Origin: Arthrobacter sp.
Lineage (GTDB): Bacteria > Actinomycetota > Actinomycetes > Actinomycetales > Micrococcaceae
Reading direction: 5' to 3'
Assembly: GCA_031277795.1 (NCBI GenBank)
Contig: JAITLQ010000018.1
Span: forward strand, 310,001-374,000
DNA: 64,000 nucleotides
Below, one piece after another: positions 25,822 to 35,189 of the stretch; position 1 is the first letter of the stretch; the number at the start of each line of letters is the position of its first letter. Position numbers and translations under genes: made by a program. Under the pieces are notes generated by a model. That model was given only the letters and a program-made list of their open reading frames with translations. It was not told where the DNA came from and made no database searches.

Positions 25822-28800
25822 GTGAGCCAGGCCGTCACCGCCGCCGACGTCGACGTACGCGACCCGGCCCAGCTCTCCGAAGCGCTCGGCAACCACCCGC
25901 CCACGGAGCAGCAACACGCCGTCATCGTCTCGCCGCTTGAGCCGCTCCTCGTGGTGGCCGGCGCCGGCTCGGGCAAGACCGCCACGATGGCCGACCGCGT
26001 GGTCTGGCTCGTGGCCAACGGTCTGGCCCGGCCCGAGGAGATCCTCGGCGTGACCTTCACGCGCAAGGCCGCCGGCGAGCTCGCCGCGCGCCTGCGCGGG
26101 CACCTCGCTTCGCTGCGCTCGGTGGGCCTCGGTGCCCTCGCCGGCGAGGACAGCGGGGACCTCGGCATGGACCCGGCGGTCTCCACCTACCACTCCTTTG
26201 CCCACACGCTCGTGGCGGAGCACGGCATGCGCCTTGGCCTTGAGCCGGACGCGCCGCTCTGGGGGCCCGCCCAGTGCTGGCAGCTCGCCACACGTGTGGT
26301 GGACGCTTACGACGGGCCGCACGAGGACCTCGGTGCCCGCTCCACGCTCATCGACGCCGTCCTGAACTACGCCGGGCAGGCCGCCGAGCACCTCGTTGAC
26401 CCGGCCGACACGGCGGAGTGGCTCCGGGAGCGCGCCGACCGCATCGAGGAACTTCCCTTCGGCGCCACGGCGCGCAGCAAGAAGCCCATCGACCTCATCG
26501 GGACGCTGCGGGCGCGGGCGATCGTGGCCCAGCTGGCGGGGGAGTACGCCAAGGCGAAGGCCAAACGCGGCGTCGTGGACTACGGCGACCTGGTCGCCTT
26601 CGCCGCCCGCCTCGCCGACCGGCCCGAGGTGGCCGCCGCCTACCGCTCGCGCTACAAGGTCGTGCTGCTGGACGAGTTCCAGGACACCTCGCACGCACAG
26701 ATCGAGCTGTTCGCGCGGCTGTTTGCCGACGGCCGCCATGCCGTCACCGCGGTGGGCGACCCGAACCAGTCGATCTACGGCTTCCGCGGCGCGAGCGCCG
26801 GCCAGCTGGCCGCCTTCCGCGACCGCTTCGTGCTGGCCCTGCCAGGAGGCGAGACGCGGCCGGCCGCTCACCTGGAGCTGACCACGGCCTGGCGCAACGA
26901 CGTCGCGCTCCTGGCCGCAGCCAACGCCGTGTCGGCGCCCATCAGCGGGCGCCTGCCCGGCCTGGAGGGCGGCGGGGACGCCGCCTTGGTGCCCGACGAC
27001 GCGGCGCCGGGGGAGGACCGCCACCTGGCCCCGCGCGTCGTCACCTTGCCGCGCCCGGCCCGTCTGGGCGTGCCGGAGCTGACGCCGCGCCCGAACGCGA
27101 CTCAGGGGCGGCTCGTGCTGGCGCGGCTAGAAAGCACAGAGGAGGAGGCGGCGGCGCTCGCCGACTTCCTGCTCTCCGAGCGTGAGGCCTTCCGCGCGTC
27201 CCACCGGGACGGGGCCTGGCCGAGCGTGGCGGTGCTGACCCGCAAGCGGGCCAGCATGGAGCCGATCGCCCTCGCTTTGCGCGAGCGCGGCATCCCCGTG
27301 GAGATCGTCGGCCTCGGCGGACTGCTGGCCACGCCGGAGGTGCAGGACGTCGTGGCCACGCTGCGGGCGCTCTCCGATCCCGGCCGCTCCGACGCACTCA
27401 TGCGGCTGCTGGCCGGCGCGCGCTGGCGCATCGGCCCCGCCGACCTCATGGTGCTCTCGGACTACGCGGAGTTCAGGGCCAGGCGCCGCGCGTGGGCAGC
27501 GGCGCACCTCGTCGCCGCCGACTTCGAGACGCCAGACGGCGCGCGCCCCGAGGACCGCGGGCACGCCGACGGCCCCGAGGTGATTGAGAAGCCGAGCCTC
27601 ATCGAGGCGCTCGAGAACCTGCCCTCGCTGACCTGGTCCTCCTCGGCCGGGCGCACGCTCGGCGCGGCGGCGCACGCCCGCCTGTCCGCCCTGCGGGACG
27701 AGCTGCGCCGCCTGCGGCTGCTCGCAGGGGAGGAGCTGCCGCTCCTCGTGAGCGAGATCGTGCGCACGCTGGGCCTCGACGTGGAGCTCGCGGCAAAGCC
27801 GGGCCTCGAGCCCCAGGCGGCCCGGCGCCACCTCGACGCGTTCGCCGATGTGGTGGCGCACTTCGACGGCGGCGACGACGCCCCGGACGTGAACACGTTC
27901 CTCGAGTGGCTCGAGGCAGCGAGCGAGAAGGAAGGCGGGTTGCCCACGGTGCCGGAACCCGCCACGGACGGCACGGTGCAGATCCTCACGGTGCACGCCT
28001 CCAAGGGCCTCGAGTGGGACATCGTGGCCGTGCCTGCCATGAACGATCGCACCTTCCCCTCCTCCCGCGTGACGCGCTGGACGTCCGGCTCCTCCGAGCT
28101 GCCCTGGCCTTTCCGCGGCGATCGTCACGAGCTGCCGCACTTCACGGCACTCGAGGATCCTGCCGCCGTGGCCGAGCATCAGGCCGAGCTGCGCGACCTC
28201 GAGGAGGGGAAGAAGGACGCCAAGACCAAGGAGGTCATCGAGGGCTACCGCCACGAGGTGGCGCGGCACGCGGAGCGCGAGGAGCGCCGGCTCGCCTACG
28301 TCGCGCTGACCCGCGGGCGCGGGCTGCTGTGGTGCTCCTCGACGCGCTTCAACGGCACCAACAAGGAGCCGGTGGCGCCGTCGGTGTTCTTTGCGGACCT
28401 CCTGCCGCTCCTCGAGTCCGGGGACGGCGAGCCGCTGGCCGAGCGGGGCCCCTGGACCGAGACGGACGAGTCGCCTGCCGAGAATCCGGCCGCGGGCGAG
28501 GCTCTGCGCGGCGAATGGCCCTACGACCCGCTGGCCGGCCCCATCATCACACGCGGGGACCACGAGCCGGAGGGTCCGGCGTTGAGCCGGCGCGCGGCGA
28601 TGGAGGCGGCCGCCGCCGATGTGTCCGAGCTGCGCGTCCAGCTGCTGGCTGGCGCCGGCATCCCGCAGCCGCTCACGGTGGGCGGCGGGGAGTGGGACCG
28701 CGAGGCGCGGGCCCTGCTGGCGGAGCGCGCCGACGCGGCCAAGCCCGTGGCGCTCCTGCCCCCCGCCCACGTCCGGGCCTCGCTGTTCGTGGAGGCGGCC

Positions 28801-29364
28801 GACGACCGGGAGGAGGTGGAGCGCGATCTGCGTAGGCCGGTTCCGCATCGCCCGGGGGTGGCAGCCCGCCAGGGCACGGTGTTCCACGCGTGGGTCGAGG
28901 AACACTACGGCCGCGTTGGCATGTTCGACCTCGACGACGAGGAGTTCTTTGCCGACGTCGCGGTCGTGGACGGCCCCGTGCTGGACGGGTTGCGCGAGAA
29001 GTTCCTTGCCTCCGAGTGGGCCCAGCGTCAGCCGGTGTTCGTCGAGGCACCCGTGGAGACCCGCATCGGCCCCGTTAGCGTGCGCGGTCGCATCGACGCC
29101 GTCTTCCGAACGGAGGATGGCCGCTGGGACCTCGTGGACTGGAAGACGGGGCGCGTGCCGAGCGCGGCCGAGCTGCCTAAGAAGGCCCTGCAGCTGGCGG
29201 TGTACCGCCTGGCCTGGTCGCGCCTGAAGAACGTGCCGCTGGAGGAGGTCGATGCGGCCTTCTACTACGTGGCCGACGGGCGCACCGTGCGCCCCGACCA
29301 CCTGGACGACGCCGCGGCGCTGGAGGCCCTCATCACGGGGCTCTTCCAGCCTGGACAGGAATGA
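25822..29364 (+). CDS. adnB: AdnB-like ATP-dependent DNA helicase-nuclease
   Basis: 1180 residues from GTG 25822, which has AGGAG seven bases upstream; the in-frame GTG at 25771 overlapping the adnA stop is the alternative. Complete UvrD motor: Walker A AGAGSGKT (47-54), motif II LLDEFQDTS (about 281-289), motif III GDPNQSIYGFRGA, motif V LTVHASKGLEWD, motif VI YVALTRGRG. C-terminal RecB nuclease motif LVDWKTGR near 1103-1110. As the subunit with an intact motor it is likely the driving ATPase of the AdnAB complex that unwinds and trims DNA ends in recombinational repair. Confidence 0.88.
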   Translation: MSQAVTAADVDVRDPAQLSEALGNHPPTEQQHAVIVSPLEPLLVVAGAGSGKTATMADRVVWLVANGLARPEEILGVTFTRKAAGELAARLRGHLASLRSVGLGALAGEDSGDLGMDPAVSTYHSFAHTLVAEHGMRLGLEPDAPLWGPAQCWQLATRVVDAYDGPHEDLGARSTLIDAVLNYAGQAAEHLVDPADTAEWLRERADRIEELPFGATARSKKPIDLIGTLRARAIVAQLAGEYAKAKAKRGVVDYGDLVAFAARLADRPEVAAAYRSRYKVVLLDEFQDTSHAQIELFARLFADGRHAVTAVGDPNQSIYGFRGASAGQLAAFRDRFVLALPGGETRPAAHLELTTAWRNDVALLAAANAVSAPISGRLPGLEGGGDAALVPDDAAPGEDRHLAPRVVTLPRPARLGVPELTPRPNATQGRLVLARLESTEEEAAALADFLLSEREAFRASHRDGAWPSVAVLTRKRASMEPIALALRERGIPVEIVGLGGLLATPEVQDVVATLRALSDPGRSDALMRLLAGARWRIGPADLMVLSDYAEFRARRRAWAAAHLVAADFETPDGARPEDRGHADGPEVIEKPSLIEALENLPSLTWSSSAGRTLGAAAHARLSALRDELRRLRLLAGEELPLLVSEIVRTLGLDVELAAKPGLEPQAARRHLDAFADVVAHFDGGDDAPDVNTFLEWLEAASEKEGGLPTVPEPATDGTVQILTVHASKGLEWDIVAVPAMNDRTFPSSRVTRWTSGSSELPWPFRGDRHELPHFTALEDPAAVAEHQAELRDLEEGKKDAKTKEVIEGYRHEVARHAEREERRLAYVALTRGRGLLWCSSTRFNGTNKEPVAPSVFFADLLPLLESGDGEPLAERGPWTETDESPAENPAAGEALRGEWPYDPLAGPIITRGDHEPEGPALSRRAAMEAAAADVSELRVQLLAGAGIPQPLTVGGGEWDREARALLAERADAAKPVALLPPAHVRASLFVEAADDREEVERDLRRPVPHRPGVAARQGTVFHAWVEEHYGRVGMFDLDDEEFFADVAVVDGPVLDGLREKFLASEWAQRQPVFVEAPVETRIGPVSVRGRIDAVFRTEDGRWDLVDWKTGRVPSAAELPKKALQLAVYRLAWSRLKNVPLEEVDAAFYYVADGRTVRPDHLDDAAALEALITGLFQPGQE

Positions 29365-29900
29365 GTCGCTCAGCCGTCGTCCGGGTCAGGGCCCACCCGC
29401 TGAGCCGGATCGTCCTGAGCGCCCTCGGTGCGGGATGGGCGCTCTTCGTCGTGACGGTCTTCGGGACGGCGCTGTTCTTTCCCGACTGGCTCGAGGACGA
29501 GGGCGACCCCGAACCGCTGGGGACGGAAGCACTCTCGGCGGGGCAAGACCTCGGCTTGCTCGCGGTTCTCGCGCTGAGCGTGGTGCTGGCCACCATGGTC
29601 GCGGTGCGCACGCCCCGCTCCGGAGTGGACGTCGGCACCGACCGCGTCACCGTGCATGGATTCTGGCGGGATCGAACGGTGCCGCGTGTCGCGGTGCTCG
29701 GGGTGGAAGGACAGGGCTGGTTGTGGCCGTGGCTGCACTGGGAGGACGAGGCACAGCGACACCGCCGGACCCCGCTGAGCACGTTTGGCACCAGCGCCGG
29801 GGCCCTGTGGTTCCTCAACGAGGATCAGGAGCGCAAGCTGCTCCAGCTCCAAGAGCTCCTGGGCGGGGTTGAGCCGGACGAGGTGTCCGGGGAGCGCTAG
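29361..29900 (+). CDS. two-TM membrane protein of unknown function
   Basis: 179 residues, ATG overlapping the adnB stop. Two hydrophobic segments at about 16-40 and 64-84, then a soluble domain of roughly 90 residues (TDRVTVHGFWRDRTVPRVAVLGVEG) reminiscent of bacterial PH-like domains that follow paired membrane helices. Not assignable to a named function. The next 490 bp contain a broken gene with a similar domain, so this may be the surviving member of a tandem pair. Low confidence for function, good for being coding. Confidence 0.65.
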   Translation: MSRSAVVRVRAHPLSRIVLSALGAGWALFVVTVFGTALFFPDWLEDEGDPEPLGTEALSAGQDLGLLAVLALSVVLATMVAVRTPRSGVDVGTDRVTVHGFWRDRTVPRVAVLGVEGQGWLWPWLHWEDEAQRHRRTPLSTFGTSAGALWFLNEDQERKLLQLQELLGGVEPDEVSGER

Positions 29901-30006
29901 TACCCACACATGGCGCACGTCATTCGCATGGTGCGGTGCGCGTCGCCGCAGGACGTCAGGACGACCGGCATGGGGCTGACAGCTCGGTGGACCGGGGAGC
30001 CCCCGT

Positions 30007-30384
30007 CACGATCGGCGTGGCCCGAGGGGTCTGGGTGTTGCCCCGGCTCTCGGCGTCTTCATCTACGTCGCCTTGATGCGCCAGTGCATCAAGGCGACCT
30101 AGCACGAGGTGCTCATCCGGGGCCAGCTCGGCACCATCAGGGTGGGCAGAGCCGACGTCGTGGGTATCGCGGGGAACCCGGGGGAGGAAGCATTCCTCGT
30201 GTACACGGATCGTCGCGATCCCGCCGGGCGGACCCTTCTGCTCAAGAAGCTGGGCCTCGCGAGCGCCGGCCCAAGCTCGGCAGGCGCTTTCGTGGCCAGT
30301 GCTGAGCGCGCGCAGGTCAAGCTCGTGTCGGTGCTGGGACGATGCGAGCTTCCATGCAGACAGTGGCGCCAGCAGCGGAATTGA
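30007..30384 (+). pseudogene. decayed PH-like membrane protein gene
   Basis: The 488 bp after the previous gene hold no intact reading frame but one frame reads like protein on both sides of an in-frame TAG at 30100-30102: a hydrophobic piece (GVFIYVALMRQCIKAT), the stop, then HEVLIRGQLGTIRVGRADVVG and LVYTDRRDPAGRTLLLKKLG. The second part resembles the PH-like domain of the preceding gene. A short GTG-started ORF (30109-30384) could be expressed, but the more economical reading is a degenerated paralogue. The hydrophobic upstream part shifts frame before 30040. Confidence 0.5.
30063..30102. repeat. perfect palindrome containing the in-frame stop
   Basis: GTCGCCTTGATGC, six-base loop GCCAGT, GCATCAAGGCGAC: 13-bp perfect arms, extended to 17 bp with one mismatch by CTA/TAG at the ends. 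The last three bases are the TAG that breaks the gene. Not followed by a T tract. Confidence 0.75.
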
Positions 30385-30388
30385 GGGC

Positions 30389-31897
30389 TCAGGCCTTCGG
30401 CTCGGCGTCCCCGCCCGGCTTCACGATCGAGATGGCCTCCGTGGGCGGCTCGGGAACGTCGGCGTCGGTGATGACGGCATCGGCGTCGTCGTCCTGGGTG
30501 TCGTCATCCGCAGCGGGCTCGGCCGAGGTGTCGGCGTCAACGGCGGCATCGGCGCCGGCCTCCGCCGCCGGATCCGCAGCCGATGCCGGCTCCGCCGGTG
30601 CCTCGGCGGATGCGTCCGACGCGGCGGGTTCCCCTGCCTGGCCGGCTGCGGCCGCGTTCGCCGGTGCGGGGGACTTCTCCTCTGAAGCGGCGACCTGCTG
30701 GGTGTCGTCATCCGCGGAGGGCTCCTCGACGGGAGCCTCGGTGTCCTCGGCGCCCTCGGCCGCCGAGGCCGCCGCCTCCGGGGCGGGGGCCGCCGGCTCG
30801 ACGGACTCCTCGCCGCTTGCCGCTGCCGCTGTCTCGCCCCGCTCTTCGCCGGCCTTCGGTTCGGACGCAGCGGCAACCACCGCGCCCGAGGCGACCGGGG
30901 CGTCGTCGAGCACCTGGACCCTGGCGGCGGCGGGCGCCGCCGGCTGCTCCGGGGCGGCCTCGACCAGGCCGATGGGCTTGTCGCCGAGCTCGCGCAGGTT
31001 CTCGTCGAGCTCGTTGAGCAGGGCCACCGCCTCGTCGATGCGGGCCTGGTCGCCGCGCGTGACGGCGCGGGCCAGCCAGCGGGCCAGAGCAAATTCGGCG
31101 GCGAGGGTCGCGCGCGTCATGAGGTGGGGATCGGCCTTGTCGCCGCGCCAGGAGCTGTAGGCCTCGACGATGCGGTCAATGACGCGCTGGTCCTCGAGGG
31201 CCAGCAGCCACGCGAGGTCCTCGGCCGGATCGCCCACATGGAGATCGGACCAGCCGGTGACGGCCACGAGCCGGCCGTCGTGCACAAAGAGCTGTTCCTC
31301 GTGCAGGTCGCCGTGGACGGCGCAGGCGTTGAAGCGCCACAGCGAGACGTCCTCCATGGCCGCCTCCCAGCGGCGCAGCAGGCGGGAGGGAACGAGGCCG
31401 CTGGCCGCCACCTGGTCCAACTCGGAGAGCCTGGCCCGGCGGTACTCCTCCGCGTCCTCGCCCGGCAGGCCGGCGCGCTCCAGCGTGCCGCGGTCCATGG
31501 CATGGATCGCGGCGATCGCGCGACCGACCTGCGGGCCCAGATCCTTGGCGTCGCCGACGAGCTCGTCGAGGCCGAGGACGTGGCCGTCCAGGTGGTGGTA
31601 GACGAAGGTCTTCAGCTCGCCCCGGCGCACGGTGCCGGCCACGGACGGCACGGAGAAGGGGAGCGTGGCCCGGATCGCGGGGGAGAGCCCGCCCAGCGCC
31701 CGCAGCTCGGTCTCGAGCCGGACGCTCGCCTCGAGGTGCAAGGGGCTGCGCACGCGCCAGCGCCCACCGTGGGTGTCGATGACGAGTGCGGAGGAGAAGT
31801 CCTCGCGGTCATCCGGCAACCAGCCGACGCTGGCCGCGCTGAGCCCGGGGACGGCGGCGGTGGCCACGGCTGCGAGGTCGAGAGGGGAGCGCTTCAC
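30389..31897 (-). CDS. aminoglycoside/macrolide phosphotransferase-family protein with acidic tail
   Basis: 502 residues from GTG 31897 (leaderless, TACGGT six bases upstream). Residues 1-285 form an APH-like kinase: catalytic loop HGDLHEEQ at 195-202 (the usual Asn after HGDxxxx is Gln here) and metal loop VTGWSDLHVGDPAED at 213-227, close to the macrolide 2'-phosphotransferase-like branch. Residues about 290-502 are an Ala/Glu/Asp/Pro low-complexity tail, very acidic. Located between adnB and nudC as in related genomes, where it is a housekeeping neighbour, not a resistance gene. Substrate unknown. Confidence 0.8.
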   Translation of the reverse strand: MKRSPLDLAAVATAAVPGLSAASVGWLPDDREDFSSALVIDTHGGRWRVRSPLHLEASVRLETELRALGGLSPAIRATLPFSVPSVAGTVRRGELKTFVYHHLDGHVLGLDELVGDAKDLGPQVGRAIAAIHAMDRGTLERAGLPGEDAEEYRRARLSELDQVAASGLVPSRLLRRWEAAMEDVSLWRFNACAVHGDLHEEQLFVHDGRLVAVTGWSDLHVGDPAEDLAWLLALEDQRVIDRIVEAYSSWRGDKADPHLMTRATLAAEFALARWLARAVTRGDQARIDEAVALLNELDENLRELGDKPIGLVEAAPEQPAAPAAARVQVLDDAPVASGAVVAAASEPKAGEERGETAAAASGEESVEPAAPAPEAAASAAEGAEDTEAPVEEPSADDDTQQVAASEEKSPAPANAAAAGQAGEPAASDASAEAPAEPASAADPAAEAGADAAVDADTSAEPAADDDTQDDDADAVITDADVPEPPTEAISIVKPGGDAEPKA

Positions 31898-31903
31898 GTG
31901 CCC

Positions 31904-31909
31904 ACCGTA
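31904..31909 (-). promoter_or_regulatory. -10 element of the phosphotransferase gene (leaderless)
   Basis: TACGGT on the minus strand, six bases before GTG. Confidence 0.4.
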
Positions 31910-32061
31910 CGTGTTCGGGCGGGCGCAAGGACCCGGGCGTCGCGGCGCGTCGCGCAATGCAAACGCTGTGGGTGCACCCGGGTTCCCTCACACGGCTCCC
32001 AAAGGGGCGTCGAAAGACGCCGGGCGGGCGGCCCGATGGCCGCCGCGTCGCCCCGGCGGAC

Positions 32062-32067
32062 TACCGT
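32062..32067 (+). promoter_or_regulatory. -10 element of nudC (leaderless)
   Basis: TACCGT, seven bases before the ATG at 32075. Confidence 0.4.
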
Positions 32068-32074
32068 GGAGTCC

Positions 32075-33067
32075 ATGAATGCTCCCTCCACGTCTGCGCC
32101 AGGACAGCTCGGCCCGCTCTTCCTCACCGGCGGGGACGTGGATCGGGGCGGCGAGGATCGCCGCTCGCAGGGCTGGCTCGACGCCGCCCTCGACGCGCCG
32201 GCCACGCGGGCTTTGCTCCTTGCCTCCGGTCGCACGCCGGTCCAGGGGACCCGCTTGGCGGCGCCGCTCGCCTCGGAGGTGAGGGAGGAGCTGGCCTCCT
32301 CCGAAGCCCTCGTCTGGCTCGGACGGCTCGACGGCGTGGATTGGGTGTGCGCTTCGGTGGACGAGGCGGCGCTCGCCGCCCTGGCGGCTGCCGCCGGCTC
32401 GGAGCTCGCCGGGCTGCGCGAGGTGGGGGCCGAGCTCTCCTTGGGCGAGGCCGCCCTCCTGACCCAGGCCAACGCCGTCGTGCATTGGCGGCATGTCACG
32501 CGCTTCTGCGCGCGCTGCGGCGCGCCGACGCGGGCCACGGACGCCGGCTGGGTGCTGCGTTGCACCGCCGAGGGCACGGAACACTTCCCGCGCACCGACC
32601 CGGCCGTGATCGTCCTCATCACCGACGCCGACGACCGCGTGCTGCTGGGGGCCAACGCCGCCTGGGGAGGGGATCGCTACTCGCTCTTTGCCGGCTTCGT
32701 CGAGCCGGGGGAGTCCTTGGAGGAGGCCGTGATCCGCGAGGTCTTCGAGGAGGCCGGCGTGAGGCTGAGCCAGCCTGTCTACGCCGGCTCGCAGCCCTGG
32801 CCGTTCCCGGCCTCCCTCATGCTTGGCTTCACGGCCACGGCGCTGAGCACCGAGTCGACGCCGGACGGGGAGGAGATCCTCTCCACGCGCTGGTTCACGC
32901 GCGAGGAGCTGGAGCGTGAGGTGAGGTCGGGGGCCATCGGCATCCCCGGGGGCATCTCGATCGCCGGGGCCCTGCTGCGGGCGTGGTTCGGGCGCGAGCT
33001 GCCTTCGCCGCCCGAGACGCCCGCCGTCGACCCGAACGGCGCCACCGACGCGGGGGCGGGCAAGTGA
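32075..33067 (+). CDS. nudC: NAD(+) diphosphatase NudC
   Basis: 330 residues. Zinc site starts with CARC (144-147) and a third Cys shortly after (RCTAEGTEHFPRTDPAVI); the Nudix box GFVEPGESLEEAVIREVFEEAG begins at about residue 207, and the SQPWPFPASLM segment after it (SQPWPFPxS) is the NADH-pyrophosphatase signature. Hydrolyses NAD(H) and in other bacteria removes NAD caps from RNA. Its stop overlaps the uvrD2 start. Confidence 0.93.
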   Translation: MNAPSTSAPGQLGPLFLTGGDVDRGGEDRRSQGWLDAALDAPATRALLLASGRTPVQGTRLAAPLASEVREELASSEALVWLGRLDGVDWVCASVDEAALAALAAAAGSELAGLREVGAELSLGEAALLTQANAVVHWRHVTRFCARCGAPTRATDAGWVLRCTAEGTEHFPRTDPAVIVLITDADDRVLLGANAAWGGDRYSLFAGFVEPGESLEEAVIREVFEEAGVRLSQPVYAGSQPWPFPASLMLGFTATALSTESTPDGEEILSTRWFTREELEREVRSGAIGIPGGISIAGALLRAWFGRELPSPPETPAVDPNGATDAGAGK

Positions 33068-35166
33068 GCCAGGAGATCGAACGCATCCTGACCGGTCTCG
33101 ACGCCGAGCAGCTCGAGGTCGCGAGCACGCTGCACGGCCCGCTATGCGTCATCGCCGGGGCCGGCACGGGCAAGACGCGCGCCATCACGCACCGCATCGC
33201 GCACGGCGTGGCGGCGGGGGAGTACGTGCCCCAGCAGGTGCTGGCCGTGACCTTCACCGCGCGTGCCGCCGCCGAGATGCGCACGCGCCTGCGCGGGCTG
33301 GGCGCCGCCGGCGTGCAGGCCCACACCTTCCACGCGGCGGCCCTGCGCCAGCTGCAGTACTTCTGGCCGCAATCGGTGGGCGGCCTGCTGCCCTCGCTCG
33401 TTGACCACAAGGCACCCCTCGTCGCCGAGGCGGCCAGGCGCCTGCGGCTACCGGCCGACCGCGCCACGGTGCGCGACCTCGCCGGGGAGATCGAGTGGGC
33501 CAAGGTCTCGATGCTGACGCCGGAGAGCTACGCCTCGCCCTCCATCCGCCGCGATCCGGTCGGCGAGCTGGATCACCAGGCCTTGGCCCGGGTCTACCAG
33601 TCCTACGAGGACGTGAAGAACGACCGCGGGCTCATCGACTTCGAGGACGTCCTGCTCCTGACGGTGGGCATCCTCGAGGACGACGAGCGCGTCGCCGCGC
33701 AGGTGCGCTCGCAGTACCGCCACTTCACCGTGGACGAGTACCAGGACGTGTCCCCGCTGCAGCAGCGCCTGCTCGACCTCTGGGTGGGCGGGCGCGGCGA
33801 GGTCTGCGTGGTGGGAGACCCGAGCCAGACCATCTACTCCTTCACCGGCGCCACCCCGCGGCACCTGCTCGGCTTCACGCGCGAGCACCCGGGCGCCCGC
33901 GAGGTGCACCTCGTGCGCGACTATCGCTCCACCCCGCAGGTGGTGCACCTGGCCAACCGGCTCCTCTCCGGCCGGCACCCCGAACGGGGGCTTGAGCAGC
34001 GCGGTGCCGTGTGGCCCCAGCCGCTCGAACTCATCGCCCAGCGCCCGGGCGGGCCGGAGCCGGAGTATCACGAGCTCCCGGACGACGAGGCGGAGGCGGC
34101 CTTCATCGCCCAACGCATCTCCCAGCTGGCCAAGGAGGGCACGCGGCTGCGGGACATCGCCGTGCTGTACCGCACCAACGGGCAGTCGGAGGCGATCGAA
34201 CGCGCCCTCTCCACGGCGGGGATTGGGTATCAGCTGCGCGGGGCCGAGCGCTTCTTCCAGCGCCGCGAGGTCCGCGAGGGCCTGGCGCAGATCCGTTCTT
34301 CGGCCCGTAACGCGCCGCTCGAACGGGCCACCGAACTCACGCGGGACCTGCTCTCTTCGCTCGGTTGGCAGCCCAACGCCCCCACCGCGGCCGGGGCGGT
34401 GCGCGAACGCTGGGAGTCGCTCGCGGCGCTCGTGGCGCTCGCCGATGAGCTGGACGCCGCTCGCGGGGCGGAGGAGTACCTGAGCATGGAGGCCTTCGCC
34501 TCCGAGCTCGAGGCGCGTGCCGCGACGGCGCATGCCCCCGTGGTGGAGGGCGTCACGATGGCCTCCCTCCACTCCTCCAAGGGCCTGGAATGGGAGGTCG
34601 TGTTCCTGGCCGGGCTGAGCGAGGGGCTGATGCCCATCTCGTTCGCCCAGACGCAGGCCGAGGTCGACGAGGAGCGCCGCCTGTTCTACGTCGGCGTGAC
34701 GCGCGCCCAGCGGCGGATCATCCTGTCCTGGTCGCTCTCGCGCACCTCGGGCGGGCGTGGCCGCCGCCGGCGCACGCGCTTCCTGCAGGGGCTCGCCCCG
34801 GCGACCCGGGGCGAGGAGCGGCAGGAGCTCGGGGCGCGCCGGTCCAAGCGCGCGAGCGGGCCGGTGCGTTGCCGCGTGTGTGGGGCCACGCTCGAGACGC
34901 CGAGCGAGCGCAAGCTGCGCCGCTGCACCGATTGCCCGTCCAGCTACGACGAGGCGGTCTTCGAGGCCCTGCGCGAATGGCGCTCGGGGGCGGCCAAGGA
35001 GGCCGGGCTGCCCGCCTTCGTGATCTTCACCGACGCGACGCTCATGGCGCTCGCCGAGGAGATGCCGAGCACGCCGCAGGAGTTTCTTGCGATCCCGGGG
35101 ATCGGGCGGTCGAAGCTCGAGCGCTTCGGCGAGGATCTGCTGACGGTGCTCGGCGACCTGCGTTAG
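33064..35166 (+). CDS. uvrD2: UvrD2-type ATP-dependent DNA helicase
   Basis: 700 residues, GTG overlapping the nudC stop. Superfamily 1A motor with Walker A AGAGTGKT (31-38), DEYQD motif II, GDPSQTIYSFTGA, LHSSKGLEWE and YVGVTRAQRR. Then a four-Cys module (CRVCG near 602, CTDC near 620) and a C-terminal HRDC domain (about 630-700), the domain order of mycobacterial UvrD2. A 3'-5' DNA helicase in repair and replication. It converges on the ThiF-like gene with a 23-bp gap. Confidence 0.92.
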   Translation: MSQEIERILTGLDAEQLEVASTLHGPLCVIAGAGTGKTRAITHRIAHGVAAGEYVPQQVLAVTFTARAAAEMRTRLRGLGAAGVQAHTFHAAALRQLQYFWPQSVGGLLPSLVDHKAPLVAEAARRLRLPADRATVRDLAGEIEWAKVSMLTPESYASPSIRRDPVGELDHQALARVYQSYEDVKNDRGLIDFEDVLLLTVGILEDDERVAAQVRSQYRHFTVDEYQDVSPLQQRLLDLWVGGRGEVCVVGDPSQTIYSFTGATPRHLLGFTREHPGAREVHLVRDYRSTPQVVHLANRLLSGRHPERGLEQRGAVWPQPLELIAQRPGGPEPEYHELPDDEAEAAFIAQRISQLAKEGTRLRDIAVLYRTNGQSEAIERALSTAGIGYQLRGAERFFQRREVREGLAQIRSSARNAPLERATELTRDLLSSLGWQPNAPTAAGAVRERWESLAALVALADELDAARGAEEYLSMEAFASELEARAATAHAPVVEGVTMASLHSSKGLEWEVVFLAGLSEGLMPISFAQTQAEVDEERRLFYVGVTRAQRRIILSWSLSRTSGGRGRRRRTRFLQGLAPATRGEERQELGARRSKRASGPVRCRVCGATLETPSERKLRRCTDCPSSYDEAVFEALREWRSGAAKEAGLPAFVIFTDATLMALAEEMPSTPQEFLAIPGIGRSKLERFGEDLLTVLGDLR

Positions 35167-35189
35167 ACCCCGTCTGCCTGCGGGGCCGG

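Noticed and set aside
30389-31897. Aminoglycoside or macrolide resistance gene
   Set aside because: Only the family fold fits. The catalytic Asn is altered and the gene sits in a conserved housekeeping neighbourhood.
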